Position numbers and translations under genes: made by a program. This document shows, one piece after another, positions 17,578-26,092 of a DNA stretch of 64,000 nucleotides. The notes under the pieces were generated by a model, which worked only from the letters and a program-made list of their open reading frames with translations, had not been told where the DNA came from and made no database searches. Every line of letters starts with the position of its first letter. The first letter of the stretch is position 1. This stretch comes from an uncultured Clostridia bacterium (GTDB lineage: Bacteria; Bacillota; Clostridia; Oscillospirales; Acutalibacteraceae), in contig CALWDJ010000007.1 of assembly GCA_944376655.1 (NCBI GenBank), positions 1 to 64,000 of the forward strand, written 5' to 3'.

Positions 17578-19143
17578 TTGCTTTTTGATTTTGTACCGCA
17601 GGCGGCTGATGTTGCTTCGAGTATAGGCGATTGGTATCCTGCGCTGAAAATTATATATACAGTTATCGGCTCTGTTTTTTCGGCGGTTGTCGCATATAAA
17701 ATCGTTTACCGGGTCATAGGATTCTTTTATACCCGTAAATTCAAGCCGGCAAAGAAAAACCATAAATACGGAGTGGTGATAGCCGCCCGCAACGAGGAAA
17801 AGGTCATAGGCAATCTGCTTGACAGCATAGCAAAGCAGGACTATCCGAAAGAGCTTGTTACGATCTTTGTGGTGGCGGACAACTGCACCGATAAAACCGC
17901 TGAAATAGCGAGACAGCACGGCGCCGTCTGCTACGAGCGCTTTGACAATGAGCATAAAACAAAGGGATTCGCGCTTCAGTATTTGTTTGAGAGAATAGGA
18001 GAGGATTACGGCAGGGAGAGCTTTGAGGGATATTTTGTTTTCGACGCGGACAACCTGCTTAAATCCGACTATATTTCCCGTATGAACGATTCGTTCGACG
18101 CAGGCGAGAAAATCATTACATCTTACAGGAATACAAAGAATTTCGACGAGTCGTGGGTGGCTTCAACCTACGCGCTGCACTGGCTGCGCTCGATAAGAAC
18201 AAACCACCGCGGACGTTCCGTGCTGAGACTTGCCACAAATATACAGGGGACAGGATTTCTGTTCTCAAGCGAGATAGTGAGAGACGGCTGGAAGTATACT
18301 TCTCTTACTGAGGACCGTGCCCTTACCGCCGACGCTGTGGCGCAGGGGTACGCTATATCGTATAACGATGCCGCCGAGTTTTACGACGAGCAGCCTACAA
18401 GCCTTAAAATAGCGCTGCGCCAAAGGCTCAGATGGTCTAAAGGGCATTTGCTTGCCTTTGCCGAAACAGGTCCTTCACTTTTGGTGAATGTGTTTTTCGG
18501 CAAGCTGTTTCTTAAAAACAGCTGGAACAAAAAAGAGAAAAAGAAAAACAGGAGCTTTAAGGAAATCTGTCTTGATGTGCTTGAGTCGGTACGCCACCGT
18601 GTAGCGTCATATGATACGCTTATGCAGCTGACGCCGTTTTCGGTTTTCAATGTGATACGCTGGCTGCTTGTTTCTGTACTGGCTTTCGGTTTTTACAGCT
18701 ATGCTTACGGTATAGACGGTATGTACCTTTTTACCAAAAGCACATATCTGGCGCAGTTCCTGCGGTTTCTCTTTCCTGTCAGAGTCACTGTTGATACCGG
18801 CATTGAAGCCTTATTTCTCGGAATGCTCCTTCAGATATGGCTCAGACTGCTTTACCGTGCAGGTATGTATATTGAAAATATGGCGACCGCGGTTTATGTG
18901 CTCATTATGGAACGCAGGCATATAAAGAAAATGCCTTTAAGAAAAATTCTTGTTTCTGTTATCGCTTGGCCAACATTTGATATTATCGGCAGATATACCC
19001 AGTATGTGGCGCTCTTTAAAAAGGTAACATGGAAGCCGATACCGCACGAAAGCAAGGTTACTATTGACGATCTGAAACAAAAGAATAATAAAGCAAATTC
19101 AGTTGAAGTAAAGGCAAAGCCGGTTGGAGCTTTACAGAGATAA
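17578..19143 (+). CDS. family 2 glycosyltransferase, membrane-bound
   Basis: A 521-residue enzyme of the GT-A type, probably a cell-envelope polysaccharide synthase. After one N-terminal helix (about 22-45), the catalytic domain shows VVIAARNEEKVIGNLL (about 63-78), VVADNCTDKT, the DxD-like YFVFDADNLLKSD and the acceptor-site RQRLRWSKGH (about 282). Three or four more helices follow (about 360-450). The start is a TTG behind AAAGGAG, fixed by the conserved hydrophobic N terminus. It is monocistronic. The sugar donor and polymer are not predictable. Confidence 0.85.
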   Translation: MLFDFVPQAADVASSIGDWYPALKIIYTVIGSVFSAVVAYKIVYRVIGFFYTRKFKPAKKNHKYGVVIAARNEEKVIGNLLDSIAKQDYPKELVTIFVVADNCTDKTAEIARQHGAVCYERFDNEHKTKGFALQYLFERIGEDYGRESFEGYFVFDADNLLKSDYISRMNDSFDAGEKIITSYRNTKNFDESWVASTYALHWLRSIRTNHRGRSVLRLATNIQGTGFLFSSEIVRDGWKYTSLTEDRALTADAVAQGYAISYNDAAEFYDEQPTSLKIALRQRLRWSKGHLLAFAETGPSLLVNVFFGKLFLKNSWNKKEKKKNRSFKEICLDVLESVRHRVASYDTLMQLTPFSVFNVIRWLLVSVLAFGFYSYAYGIDGMYLFTKSTYLAQFLRFLFPVRVTVDTGIEALFLGMLLQIWLRLLYRAGMYIENMATAVYVLIMERRHIKKMPLRKILVSVIAWPTFDIIGRYTQYVALFKKVTWKPIPHESKVTIDDLKQKNNKANSVEVKAKPVGALQR

Positions 19144-19195
19144 CGGTAGAATTTACTGCGATTTTGTCCGTTTTTATAATATGTATATATTACCG

Positions 19196-19230
19196 CCCCG
19201 GAACATAAAATATTTCCGGGGTGATTTTTT
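19196..19230 (+). terminator. hairpin before tspO that contains its ribosome site
   Basis: CCCCGGAA (19196-19203) pairs perfectly with TTCCGGGG (19214-19221), followed by TGATTTTTTTT. It has the form of a terminator for the glycosyltransferase transcript, but its 3' arm is also the Shine-Dalgarno (GGGGTGA) of the TTG start at 19231. Confidence 0.6.
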
Positions 19231-19692
19231 TTGATAATATACCGGAAAAAGCTGCTGGCTTCACTTGCGGTGCCGCTTGCGGTGGGCGGACTTTCGGCGC
19301 TGCTTACAAAGGACAGCATGGAAAAGTTCGATTCGTTAAGCAAGCCCGCTCTTTCGCCGCCGGGGTGGCTGTTTCCCGTGGTGTGGACCGTTCTGTTTGT
19401 GCTGATGGGGTTAGCCTGCTACCTTGTTGTCACGTCAGGCAGAAGCAACCGCGTCACCCTGACGCTTTACGGCGTACAGCTTTTCTTCAATCTGCTCTGG
19501 TCACTGATATTTTTCAGAGCCGAAGCGTATCTGGCGGCTTTTGTATGGCTTGTTCTGCTGTGGCTGCTTATTTCAGCGACAACGGTTCTTTTTTACCGCA
19601 TTTCAAAACCGGCAGGGCTTCTTATGCTGCCGTATCTGTTATGGGTTACATTCGCCGGCTATCTTAATCTTTCAATATATCTTCTCAACTGA
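19231..19692 (+). CDS. tspO: TspO/MBR family membrane protein
   Basis: A 153-residue protein with five membrane helices, the full length of the family. The first-loop motif SKPALSPPGWLFPVVWTVLF (about 37-56) matches the highly conserved PPGW/VW region of TspO, which binds porphyrins and related tetrapyrroles in bacteria. The start is a TTG at 19231; an RBS-containing hairpin directly precedes it. The gene is alone, with no haem genes nearby, so the local role is unknown. Confidence 0.88.
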   Translation: MIIYRKKLLASLAVPLAVGGLSALLTKDSMEKFDSLSKPALSPPGWLFPVVWTVLFVLMGLACYLVVTSGRSNRVTLTLYGVQLFFNLLWSLIFFRAEAYLAAFVWLVLLWLLISATTVLFYRISKPAGLLMLPYLLWVTFAGYLNLSIYLLN

Positions 19693-19778
19693 TTTTTATA
19701 CCGTGCCTTTTTGCAGGGCGCGGTTTTCTATTGTAAATCAAACTCCAAAATCTTTTGAAAAAAATTTGAAATTTCTGG

Positions 19779-19807
19779 TTGACAAATTCCGTTTAGTGCA
19801 TTATACT
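19779..19807 (+). promoter_or_regulatory. feoA promoter
   Basis: TTGACA (19779-19784) and TATACT (19802-19807) with a 17-base spacer. Two GTTAG-N6-CTAAC boxes lie immediately downstream, around and after the start of transcription. Confidence 0.8.
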
Positions 19808-19815
19808 GTTATATG

Positions 19816-19831
19816 GTTAGCCGAGACTAAC
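19816..19831. promoter_or_regulatory. DtxR-like iron box 1
   Basis: GTTAGCCGAGACTAAC, an inverted repeat of GTTAG over six bases, overlaps the expected transcription start of the feo operon. The half-site agrees with DtxR/IdeR-family boxes (TTAGGTTAG type), which bind an Fe(II)-loaded repressor. Confidence 0.7.
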
Positions 19832-19849
19832 TATATTTTTGATTCAAAG

Positions 19850-19865
19850 GTTAGCTTACACTAAC
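19850..19865. promoter_or_regulatory. DtxR-like iron box 2
   Basis: GTTAGCTTACACTAAC, with the same arms as box 1 and 34 bases downstream of it, between the promoter and the feoA ribosome site. Confidence 0.7.
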
Positions 19866-19892
19866 TGATTTTTATGATCTGGAGGAGCAGAC

Positions 19893-20108
19893 ATGACGCT
19901 TGAAACCGCAGATGTGGGAAAAGAGTACATTATAAGCCGGATAGACACGGACGACGACGAGCTGAACGCCTTTCTTTTTTCACTCGGCTGTTATACCGGT
20001 GAAGCCGTAACGGTAGTTTCCCGCCGCGGCGGAGGGTGCGTTATCTCGGTAAAGGACGGCAGATATAATATAGATATAGCTCTTGCCGCCGCGATTGCCG
20101 TAAGCTGA
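19893..20108 (+). CDS. feoA: ferrous iron transport protein A
   Basis: A 71-residue single-domain FeoA protein with an SH3-like fold, a cytoplasmic accessory of the FeoB iron(II) channel. The pattern VGKEYIISRID...FLFSLGCYTGEAVTVVSRRGGG followed by VKDGRYNIDIALAAAI fits the family. The ATG follows GGAGGAG. It is the first gene of the iron operon, under a promoter with two iron boxes, with a third box between it and feoB. Confidence 0.9.
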   Translation: MTLETADVGKEYIISRIDTDDDELNAFLFSLGCYTGEAVTVVSRRGGGCVISVKDGRYNIDIALAAAIAVS

Positions 20109-20123
20109 TTTTCGTACCGATGA

Positions 20124-20139
20124 GTTAGCCTATGCTAAC
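20124..20139. promoter_or_regulatory. DtxR-like iron box 3, between feoA and feoB
   Basis: GTTAGCCTATGCTAAC has the same GTTAG-N6-CTAAC layout as the two boxes before feoA and lies 44 bases before the feoB ATG. Its position suggests a second, feoB-specific control point or promoter. Confidence 0.65.
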
Positions 20140-20182
20140 TTTTTGAGTATATATTTTAAGTGAGGAACACGGAGGAAACAAA

Positions 20183-22219
20183 ATGAGAATTGCTTTGGCA
20201 GGCAACCCGAACTCGGGAAAAACCACAATGTACAACGCCCTGACCGGCAGAAACGAAAAGGTCGGAAACTGGGCGGGCGTAACGGTGGAGAAAAAAACGC
20301 ACCCGATCAAAAAAGCGTATTATTCCGGCAGTGAACCGGCCGTCGCCGTGGATCTGCCCGGCGCTTACTCGATGTCGCCATTTACAGGCGAGGAAAGCAT
20401 AACAAGCGCTTATGTAAGAAAAGAAAATCCCGATGTAATAATAAACATCGTGGACGCGACTAATTTAAGCCGCAGTCTGTTTTTCACAACCCAGCTGTTA
20501 GAGCTCGGAATACCGGTCGTGGTGGCGCTCAACAAAAGCGATATAAACGAGAAAGCGGGAAATAAAACAGACGCTGAAAAGCTGAGCGGGATTTTAGGCT
20601 GTCCGGTTATAAGGACCGTCTCGACATCGGCGGAGGGCCTTTCGCAGGTCGTCGCCGCCGCCTGCTCGGCGGCAGGCAAAAAGCAGACAGCGCCGTACAG
20701 GCAGAAGGATATCGACCTCACCGACAAAAAGGCGGTCGAGGCGGAGGACAGGCGGCGATTTGAATTTGTCGGCCGTGCGGTAAAGGAAACCGAAACCCGT
20801 AAAACTTTTACAAAGGACGAGAATACCGGTGACAAAATCGATAAAATCATCACTAACAAATGGCTCGGCATACCGATTTTCGCCGTCGTTATGTTCCTTG
20901 TCTTTCAGATTTCACAGGTCTGGGTGGGAACCCCGATAGCCGACTGGCTCAGTGCTCTGCTTGAGACCTTCAAGGAGTTTGTGGGCGGACTGCTTCAAAA
21001 CGCGAATCCGGTGCTTTACGCTCTGCTTGTCGACGGCGTTATAGGCGGCGTTATCGCGGTTGTAGGCTTTCTGCCGCTTGTAATGGTGATGTATTTCCTC
21101 ATAGCGCTGCTTGAGGACTGCGGCTATATGTCACGCGCGGCGGTTGTGCTTGACCCGATATTCAAAAAAGTGGGGCTTTCGGGCAAATCGGTCATTCCGT
21201 TTGTTATCACTGTCGGCTGCGCCGTGCCGGGAATAATGGCGAGCCGCACGATAAGAAACGAGCGTGAGCGCAGGGCTACCGCGATGCTGGCGCCGTTTAT
21301 GCCCTGCGGAGCCAAAATTCCGGTTATCACGCTTTTTGCCGGCGCGTTTTTCGACAATGCCGGCTGGGTAAGCACGGTTATGTATTTTTCTGGCATTGTC
21401 CTCATTTTCCTCGGCGCTCTGCTTGTGAATAAAATAGCCGGATATAAGTCGCGCAGGTCATTTTTCATAATCGAGCTTCCCGAATACAAGAGACCGTCTC
21501 TTCTCGGAGCGGTAAAATCGATGCTCGGACGCGGAAAAGCGTACATAGTAAAGGCGGCGACAATAATACTCCTCTGCAACACCGCGGTACAGATAATGCA
21601 GACCTTTGACTGGAGCTTTTCGGTGGCGCAGAGCTCGGATTCATCTATACTGGCGTCGGTAGCGAGACCGTTCGCTTATCTGCTCGTTCCCGTTGTCGGC
21701 GTGCTGTCGTGGCAGCTTGCCGCGGCGGCGGTCACCGGCTTTATAGCAAAGGAAAACGTGGTGGGCACGCTGGCTGTATGCTTTGTGGGACTTGAAAACC
21801 TTATCGATACAGACGAGCTCGCGCTTTTAGAGGGCGCCGGAGCTCAAGCGGCGGGCATTATCGCCATCACAAAGGTCGCTGCGCTCGCGTATCTTGTGTT
21901 CAATCTTTTCACCCCGCCCTGCTTTGCGGCTATCGGCGCTATGAATTCCGAAATGAAAAGCGCAAAATGGCTGATGGGCGGAATAGGTCTCCAGCTCGGT
22001 GTGGGCTATACCGCCGGATATCTTGTTTACACCGTCGGCACGCTTATCACCGCTCCGCAGACGCTTAATGTCACGGCGGCTCTGGCGGGTCTCGCTGCGG
22101 TACTGGTATTCGCGGCAGTGCTTGCGGCACTTATTGTAAGAGCCGGCAGAAAGGTGCAGTCAGATTATGCGCTTAATAAAAGCGATGTAGCCGCAAAGGA
22201 GGCGGCAGCAGTCAGATGA
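20183..22219 (+). CDS. feoB: ferrous iron transport protein B
   Basis: A 678-residue GTP-dependent Fe(II) transporter of the inner membrane. The N-terminal G domain has G1 GNPNSGKTT (residues 8-16), G3 DLPGAYS and G4 NKSD; a helical GDI-like region follows; then about ten membrane helices in two Gate repeats, each with the conserved Cys-containing GCAVPGIMA and PCGAKIPVI stretches. The ATG follows GGAGGAAAC. The stop overlaps the start of the small Cys-rich partner gene. Confidence 0.96.
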   Translation: MRIALAGNPNSGKTTMYNALTGRNEKVGNWAGVTVEKKTHPIKKAYYSGSEPAVAVDLPGAYSMSPFTGEESITSAYVRKENPDVIINIVDATNLSRSLFFTTQLLELGIPVVVALNKSDINEKAGNKTDAEKLSGILGCPVIRTVSTSAEGLSQVVAAACSAAGKKQTAPYRQKDIDLTDKKAVEAEDRRRFEFVGRAVKETETRKTFTKDENTGDKIDKIITNKWLGIPIFAVVMFLVFQISQVWVGTPIADWLSALLETFKEFVGGLLQNANPVLYALLVDGVIGGVIAVVGFLPLVMVMYFLIALLEDCGYMSRAAVVLDPIFKKVGLSGKSVIPFVITVGCAVPGIMASRTIRNERERRATAMLAPFMPCGAKIPVITLFAGAFFDNAGWVSTVMYFSGIVLIFLGALLVNKIAGYKSRRSFFIIELPEYKRPSLLGAVKSMLGRGKAYIVKAATIILLCNTAVQIMQTFDWSFSVAQSSDSSILASVARPFAYLLVPVVGVLSWQLAAAAVTGFIAKENVVGTLAVCFVGLENLIDTDELALLEGAGAQAAGIIAITKVAALAYLVFNLFTPPCFAAIGAMNSEMKSAKWLMGGIGLQLGVGYTAGYLVYTVGTLITAPQTLNVTAALAGLAAVLVFAAVLAALIVRAGRKVQSDYALNKSDVAAKEAAAVR

Positions 22220-22365
22220 TCGAAAACATAATAATTACAGCGGTAATTCTGTGTATTATCTGTGCGGCGGGAATATACGTTGCACGGAAAAGAAAAAAGG
22301 GCGGCGGCTGTGCCGGCTGTCCATGCTCCGGAAGCTGCCATTCAAAAAAATGCGGTAAACAGTAA
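22216..22365 (+). CDS. FeoB-associated Cys-rich membrane protein
   Basis: A 49-residue protein whose ATG overlaps the feoB stop (ATGA). One N-terminal membrane helix (IIITAVILCIICAAGIYVA) is followed by a basic stretch and a Cys cluster (GCAGCPCSGSCHSKKC). This is the typical FeoB-associated Cys-rich partner in Firmicutes, thought to help Fe(II) delivery or FeoB assembly at the membrane. It ends the feo operon; a terminator follows. Confidence 0.88.
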   Translation: MIENIIITAVILCIICAAGIYVARKRKKGGGCAGCPCSGSCHSKKCGKQ

Positions 22366-22379
22366 ATTGAAAAAATGGG

Positions 22380-22418
22380 CTGTCGCTCGTGATTTTATCA
22401 CCTGCGGCAGTCTTTTTT
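22380..22418 (+). terminator. feo operon terminator
   Basis: CTGTCGC...GCGGCAG arms enclose a second GTGAT/ATCAC pairing and are followed by TCTTTTTTT. It separates feo from the phage-like cassette. Confidence 0.8.
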
Positions 22419-22483
22419 TATGAAAGATGTCGGTGAATGTCGCATTATAAAGGGTTATTATCTGATAGCCGGGAGGGAGAAAA

Positions 22484-22762
22484 ATGCGTGAGAATGACAA
22501 GCTGCTTTACAAAACGCTCAAAACGCTGCTTAACGAAAGGCTGTCTGAGACGGAGGCACAGTCGCTTAAAGACGAGGGATTCGAGGTTAAAAATCCCACA
22601 AGAAAAACCGCGGTAATGGTAGCGCTTTACAAAAAAGCGGCGGCGGGCGATTTATCCGCGATAAAGGAGCTGCGTTCTATCGTAAGTGAGAAAGAGCCGG
22701 AAAAAACGGGAGGTGTAAGGGCGGTGACTATTATTGACGACCTCTCAGGTCAGACTTTCTGA
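22484..22762 (+). CDS. putative phage small terminase / packaging protein
   Basis: A 92-residue, highly charged, helical protein that starts behind GGGAGGGAG and overlaps the large terminase gene by 29 bases. No HTH motif is obvious, so the assignment as small terminase subunit (DNA recognition) rests on its position directly before the large subunit. It is the first gene of the phage-head cassette. I could not find a convincing promoter in the 65 bases between the feo terminator and this gene. Confidence 0.5.
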   Translation: MRENDKLLYKTLKTLLNERLSETEAQSLKDEGFEVKNPTRKTAVMVALYKKAAAGDLSAIKELRSIVSEKEPEKTGGVRAVTIIDDLSGQTF

Positions 22763-24041
22763 AATAACGGGCGGCGGGTATGACGGGTTCTGGAGCTGCG
22801 AAAAAAGATACAGGGTATTAAAAGGCGGCAAGGGCTCCAAAAAATCCGCCACGACCGCGCTTAATTTCATTTTCAGGCTGATGAAGCTCGAAAACAGCAA
22901 TCTGCTTGTAGTGCGGCAGGTGATGAACACCCACAGGGACAGCACCTTCGCTCAGCTCAAATGGGCGCAGGAGCGTTTAGGCGTTGCCCATCTGTGGAAA
23001 AATACCGTATCGCCCATGGAAATGACCTATCTGCCTACGGGACAGAAAATTCTTTTCAGGGGATTCGACGATGTTTTGAAGCTCGCCTCAACCACCGTAT
23101 CCGCCGGATACCTTAATTTTGTATGGATAGAGGAAGCGTTTGAAATATCCTCCGAGGCGGATTTCGACAAGCTCGACTTATCTGTGCCGAGGGGAACGGT
23201 AGAGCCGCCCTTATACAAGCAGACCACTCTTACCTTTAATCCGTGGAGCGGCACGCATTGGCTTAAAAAGCGTTTTTTTGACAGGCCGGACGACCGCACG
23301 GCGGTATTTTCGACCAACTATCTTATAAACGAGTTCCTTGACGCGGCGGACAGGGCGGTGTTTGAGCGTATGAAAAAGGAAAATCCCCGCAAATACGAGG
23401 TTGCCGGTCTTGGTAACTGGGGGATTTCCGAGGGGCTTGTGTACGAGAACTGGACGGTCGGGAAAAAGGAGATACCCGAAAGCGAGCGCTACAAGTGGAA
23501 GAGCTTTTTCGGACTTGATTACGGCTACACAAACGACCCTACCGGCTTTGTGGGATTTGCGGCCAATCCGGTTGACAGAGAGCTGTATATTTACTGCGAG
23601 TTCTGCAAAAAGCGTATGCTTAACAGTGACATCGCCGAAGCAATCAGAAAACTCGGCTTCGCGAAGGAGCGTATCAGGGCTGACTGCGCGGAGCCGAAGT
23701 CAAACGAAGACCTTCGGCGTATGGGAATAAGCAGGATAATCCCGTCAGTCAAGGGCAGGGACAGTATATTAAACGGTATCGCCGCCATAAACGAATACCG
23801 TATCACCGTGAATCCGGACTGCGTCAATATGATAAGGGAGCTGTCCTCCTATGTATATGATGACAGGGCTTCGGAAAACGGACTGCGCCTGCCCAAGGAC
23901 AGCGACAACCATCTCTGCGACGCCTTGCGGTACGCTTTCGAGGACGTAAAGCATTTCCGGCCGCACCGTGAGGAAATAAAAAAAGCGGACGATATTTCCG
24001 CAATAACAGGGTCGGACATTAACGGAGGCTGGGATATATGA
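22734..24041 (+). CDS. phage terminase large subunit, PBSX-type
   Basis: A 435-residue DNA-packaging motor and nuclease. The ATPase has a PBSX-type Walker A, GGKGSKKSA (about 31-39), and a Walker B with the catalytic Glu, FVWIEEAFE. The C-terminal RNase-H-fold nuclease keeps its acidic residues: FGLDYGYTNDP (about 264), RADCAEPKSNED (about 320) and DNHLCDALRYAFED (about 393). So both activities appear intact. The start is a TTG at 22734 within the previous gene. It overlaps the next gene by four bases. In phages this protein docks on the portal, encoded at 26145. Confidence 0.9.
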   Translation: MTTSQVRLSEITGGGYDGFWSCEKRYRVLKGGKGSKKSATTALNFIFRLMKLENSNLLVVRQVMNTHRDSTFAQLKWAQERLGVAHLWKNTVSPMEMTYLPTGQKILFRGFDDVLKLASTTVSAGYLNFVWIEEAFEISSEADFDKLDLSVPRGTVEPPLYKQTTLTFNPWSGTHWLKKRFFDRPDDRTAVFSTNYLINEFLDAADRAVFERMKKENPRKYEVAGLGNWGISEGLVYENWTVGKKEIPESERYKWKSFFGLDYGYTNDPTGFVGFAANPVDRELYIYCEFCKKRMLNSDIAEAIRKLGFAKERIRADCAEPKSNEDLRRMGISRIIPSVKGRDSILNGIAAINEYRITVNPDCVNMIRELSSYVYDDRASENGLRLPKDSDNHLCDALRYAFEDVKHFRPHREEIKKADDISAITGSDINGGWDI

Positions 24042-24226
24042 TGTTGTTTGTGATTTTTATCTGCGCCGCGGCGGCGTTTCTTACCGGCTTTGTGATAGGA
24101 AGCACATCGCCTGACACAGGCGCGGAAAGGAAAAGCAGGGTACGTCCGCGGGACAGTGAGGAGCTTGAGCGGCTCCGCAGGGAGTACAGCAATTTTCTGT
24201 CCTACGACGGGACAAAACAGGAGTAA
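24038..24226 (+). CDS. small membrane protein of the phage-head cassette
   Basis: A 62-residue protein: one N-terminal helix (about residues 2-24, LFVIFICAAAAFLTGFVIG) and a basic/acidic tail with a predicted helix (EELERLRREYSNFL). The ATG overlaps the terminase stop (ATGA). It is too short and lacks the pattern of a typical holin. Its place between large terminase and scaffold is unusual; the function is unknown. Confidence 0.65.
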   Translation: MMLFVIFICAAAAFLTGFVIGSTSPDTGAERKSRVRPRDSEELERLRREYSNFLSYDGTKQE

Positions 24227-24246
24227 AGCAGAAAGGAAGAATAAAT

Positions 24247-24888
24247 TTGGATAACGAGAGTTTGAATTCCTTACCGCAAACCGGCGGAGAGGAAATAAAC
24301 GAAACGCCGGCTGAAGAGGATACCAGACCGACAGCCGGAAAGGAAATATTCGTTCCGGTAAAATACAATAAGGAAATACGCAATCTCGCGCTGGACGAGG
24401 CGGCGGTTCTCGCCCAGAAGGGACTGAAATTCGACGCCATTTCGGAGGATTACGAGAATCTGCGCCGCATTGCCTCAAAAAGCGGCAAAAGCGTTCCGGA
24501 GTTTATCCTCGAGCTTGACAATGACCGCACCGAGGCGCGAAAGAAGGAGCTTTCCGACAAATGCGGGGGCAACGGTGAAATGGCGGAATATATAATCGGT
24601 CTTGAAAAAGGCGGGGAAGGCGATATGGGCTTTAAGGAGCTTAACAAGTATTTCCCCGATATAAAGGAGCCGTCCGACCTGCCCGAAACGGTGGTAGAAA
24701 ACGCCGCCATGAAAGGTACCTTGCTTCTTGACGAGTATTTAAGATACCGTCTTGACGCAAAGCGGGAGGCGGCGAGGGCGTCAGCCGAGCGGCAGAACGC
24801 CGCTAAATCCGGCATAGGGCCGCAGACCGACCGCGGCTCGGCCGTAAATCCCGAAACCGCAGAATTTTTAAAAGGTCTGTGGCGATAA
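24247..24888 (+). CDS. putative phage scaffolding protein
   Basis: A 213-residue, strongly charged, mostly helical protein. The acidic, low-complexity N terminus (about 1-35), the helical middle and the basic C-terminal part (RLDAKREAARASAERQNAAK, about 175-194) fit the scaffold proteins that precede coat genes. It starts at a TTG behind AAAGGAAG and lies 18 bases before the coat gene. No protease signature is present. The call relies on composition and position. Confidence 0.6.
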   Translation: MDNESLNSLPQTGGEEINETPAEEDTRPTAGKEIFVPVKYNKEIRNLALDEAAVLAQKGLKFDAISEDYENLRRIASKSGKSVPEFILELDNDRTEARKKELSDKCGGNGEMAEYIIGLEKGGEGDMGFKELNKYFPDIKEPSDLPETVVENAAMKGTLLLDEYLRYRLDAKREAARASAERQNAAKSGIGPQTDRGSAVNPETAEFLKGLWR

Positions 24889-24906
24889 AATGAAAGGAAG
24901 AAAAAT

Positions 24907-26082
24907 ATGTCAATAAATTCAATAGAAAACGCTGTAAGATATTCAGAAGAGCTTGATAAGATGTTCGCCCAGAAGAGCGCGACCGGATTTTTCGCCGACA
25001 CCGCTCTTGCCTCGAAGTTTGTCGGGGCGAAGACGGTCATAATCCCCGATGTTGATTTTCAGGGGCTTGCCGACTATGACCGTGACACCGGCTTTACAAA
25101 GGGCGCCATCACGGTTGCGAACACCTCTTATACAATGGCGATGGACCGTGCCCGCTCGCTTCAGATAGACCGTGAGGATATGAGCGAAACCGGAATCGCC
25201 AATCTCGCCGGAAAGATACTCGGCGAGTATGTTCGCACAAAGGTTGTTCCCGAGTGCGACGCTTATGTGATTTCAAAGCTGGCCGGTCTTGCCGCTACCC
25301 GCGCCAATCTTGTCGAGGGCGATACCGAAAAGCCTTACGAGGCGCTGTGCAAGCTGATAAACGAGGTGCAGTCCAAGGTGGGCTACGACGAGGAGCTTGT
25401 AGCGTTTGTGGACAGCTATATGTACGCCGCGCTTCAGAACAGCGCCGAAATCTCGAGAATGATAACCGTTTCAGATTTCAGACAGGGTGAAATTACCCTT
25501 AAGGTGAAATCCATAAACGGTGTCGCCATTATTCCGGTCGTGTCCGAGCGTATGAAGACTGCCTACACCTTCAACAGCGGAGCCGCCGGCGGCTTTACAC
25601 CGGCGGAGAACGCGAGAGAGGTATACATGCTCGTATGCCCGAAGAACGGCGCGCATCTCGTCAAGAAAACCGAAAATATGAGGATTTTCACTCCCGAGCA
25701 GAATATCGACGCCGATGCGTACAAGTTCGATTACCGTATTTATTACGATGTATTCGTAAACAAGAGCGGTCTTGACGCAGTATGGGCATGGATTGCTCCG
25801 CAGATAACCATTTCCTCTCAGCCGACCGATAAGACCGTTACAGCCGGAAGCATAAGCGGCTCGCTCAGCGTAACCGCCTCGAGCACCGCCTCGCTTACCT
25901 ATCAGTGGTACACCTGCGCCGACGAAAACGGAAAGTCGCCGGTTAAGATAGGTGGCGCTAATACCTCTTCCTATACCATTCCGACAGGGCTTGAAGCCGG
26001 AGAGTATTACTTCTTCGTAAAGGTTATCGCCGATTCAATGGGCGGAATCGACTCTGACGTAGTCAAAGTTACCGTAAACTGA
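24907..26082 (+). CDS. phage major capsid protein with C-terminal Ig-like domain
   Basis: A 391-residue protein in two parts. Residues 1-299 resemble a Firmicutes phage coat protein (HK97-like fold inferred), with FFADTALASKFVGAKTV, DRARSLQIDREDMSETG and YVRTKVVPECDAYV. Residues 300-391 form a separate Ig-like beta domain (SQPTDKTVTAGS, LTYQWYTC, Tyr-rich strand AGEYYFFVKV) like the surface decorations some phages fuse to capsid proteins. The ATG follows AAAGGAAG. No stops or frameshifts are present. A GC-rich hairpin follows it. Confidence 0.85.
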   Translation: MSINSIENAVRYSEELDKMFAQKSATGFFADTALASKFVGAKTVIIPDVDFQGLADYDRDTGFTKGAITVANTSYTMAMDRARSLQIDREDMSETGIANLAGKILGEYVRTKVVPECDAYVISKLAGLAATRANLVEGDTEKPYEALCKLINEVQSKVGYDEELVAFVDSYMYAALQNSAEISRMITVSDFRQGEITLKVKSINGVAIIPVVSERMKTAYTFNSGAAGGFTPAENAREVYMLVCPKNGAHLVKKTENMRIFTPEQNIDADAYKFDYRIYYDVFVNKSGLDAVWAWIAPQITISSQPTDKTVTAGSISGSLSVTASSTASLTYQWYTCADENGKSPVKIGGANTSSYTIPTGLEAGEYYFFVKVIADSMGGIDSDVVKVTVN

Positions 26083-26092
26083 CAAACCCGAA

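Noticed and set aside
22366..22483. Possible attachment site or tRNA at the left edge of the phage-like module
   Set aside because: No tRNA and no repeat shared with the right edge (30108-31640) was found by eye; a systematic repeat search could still change this.
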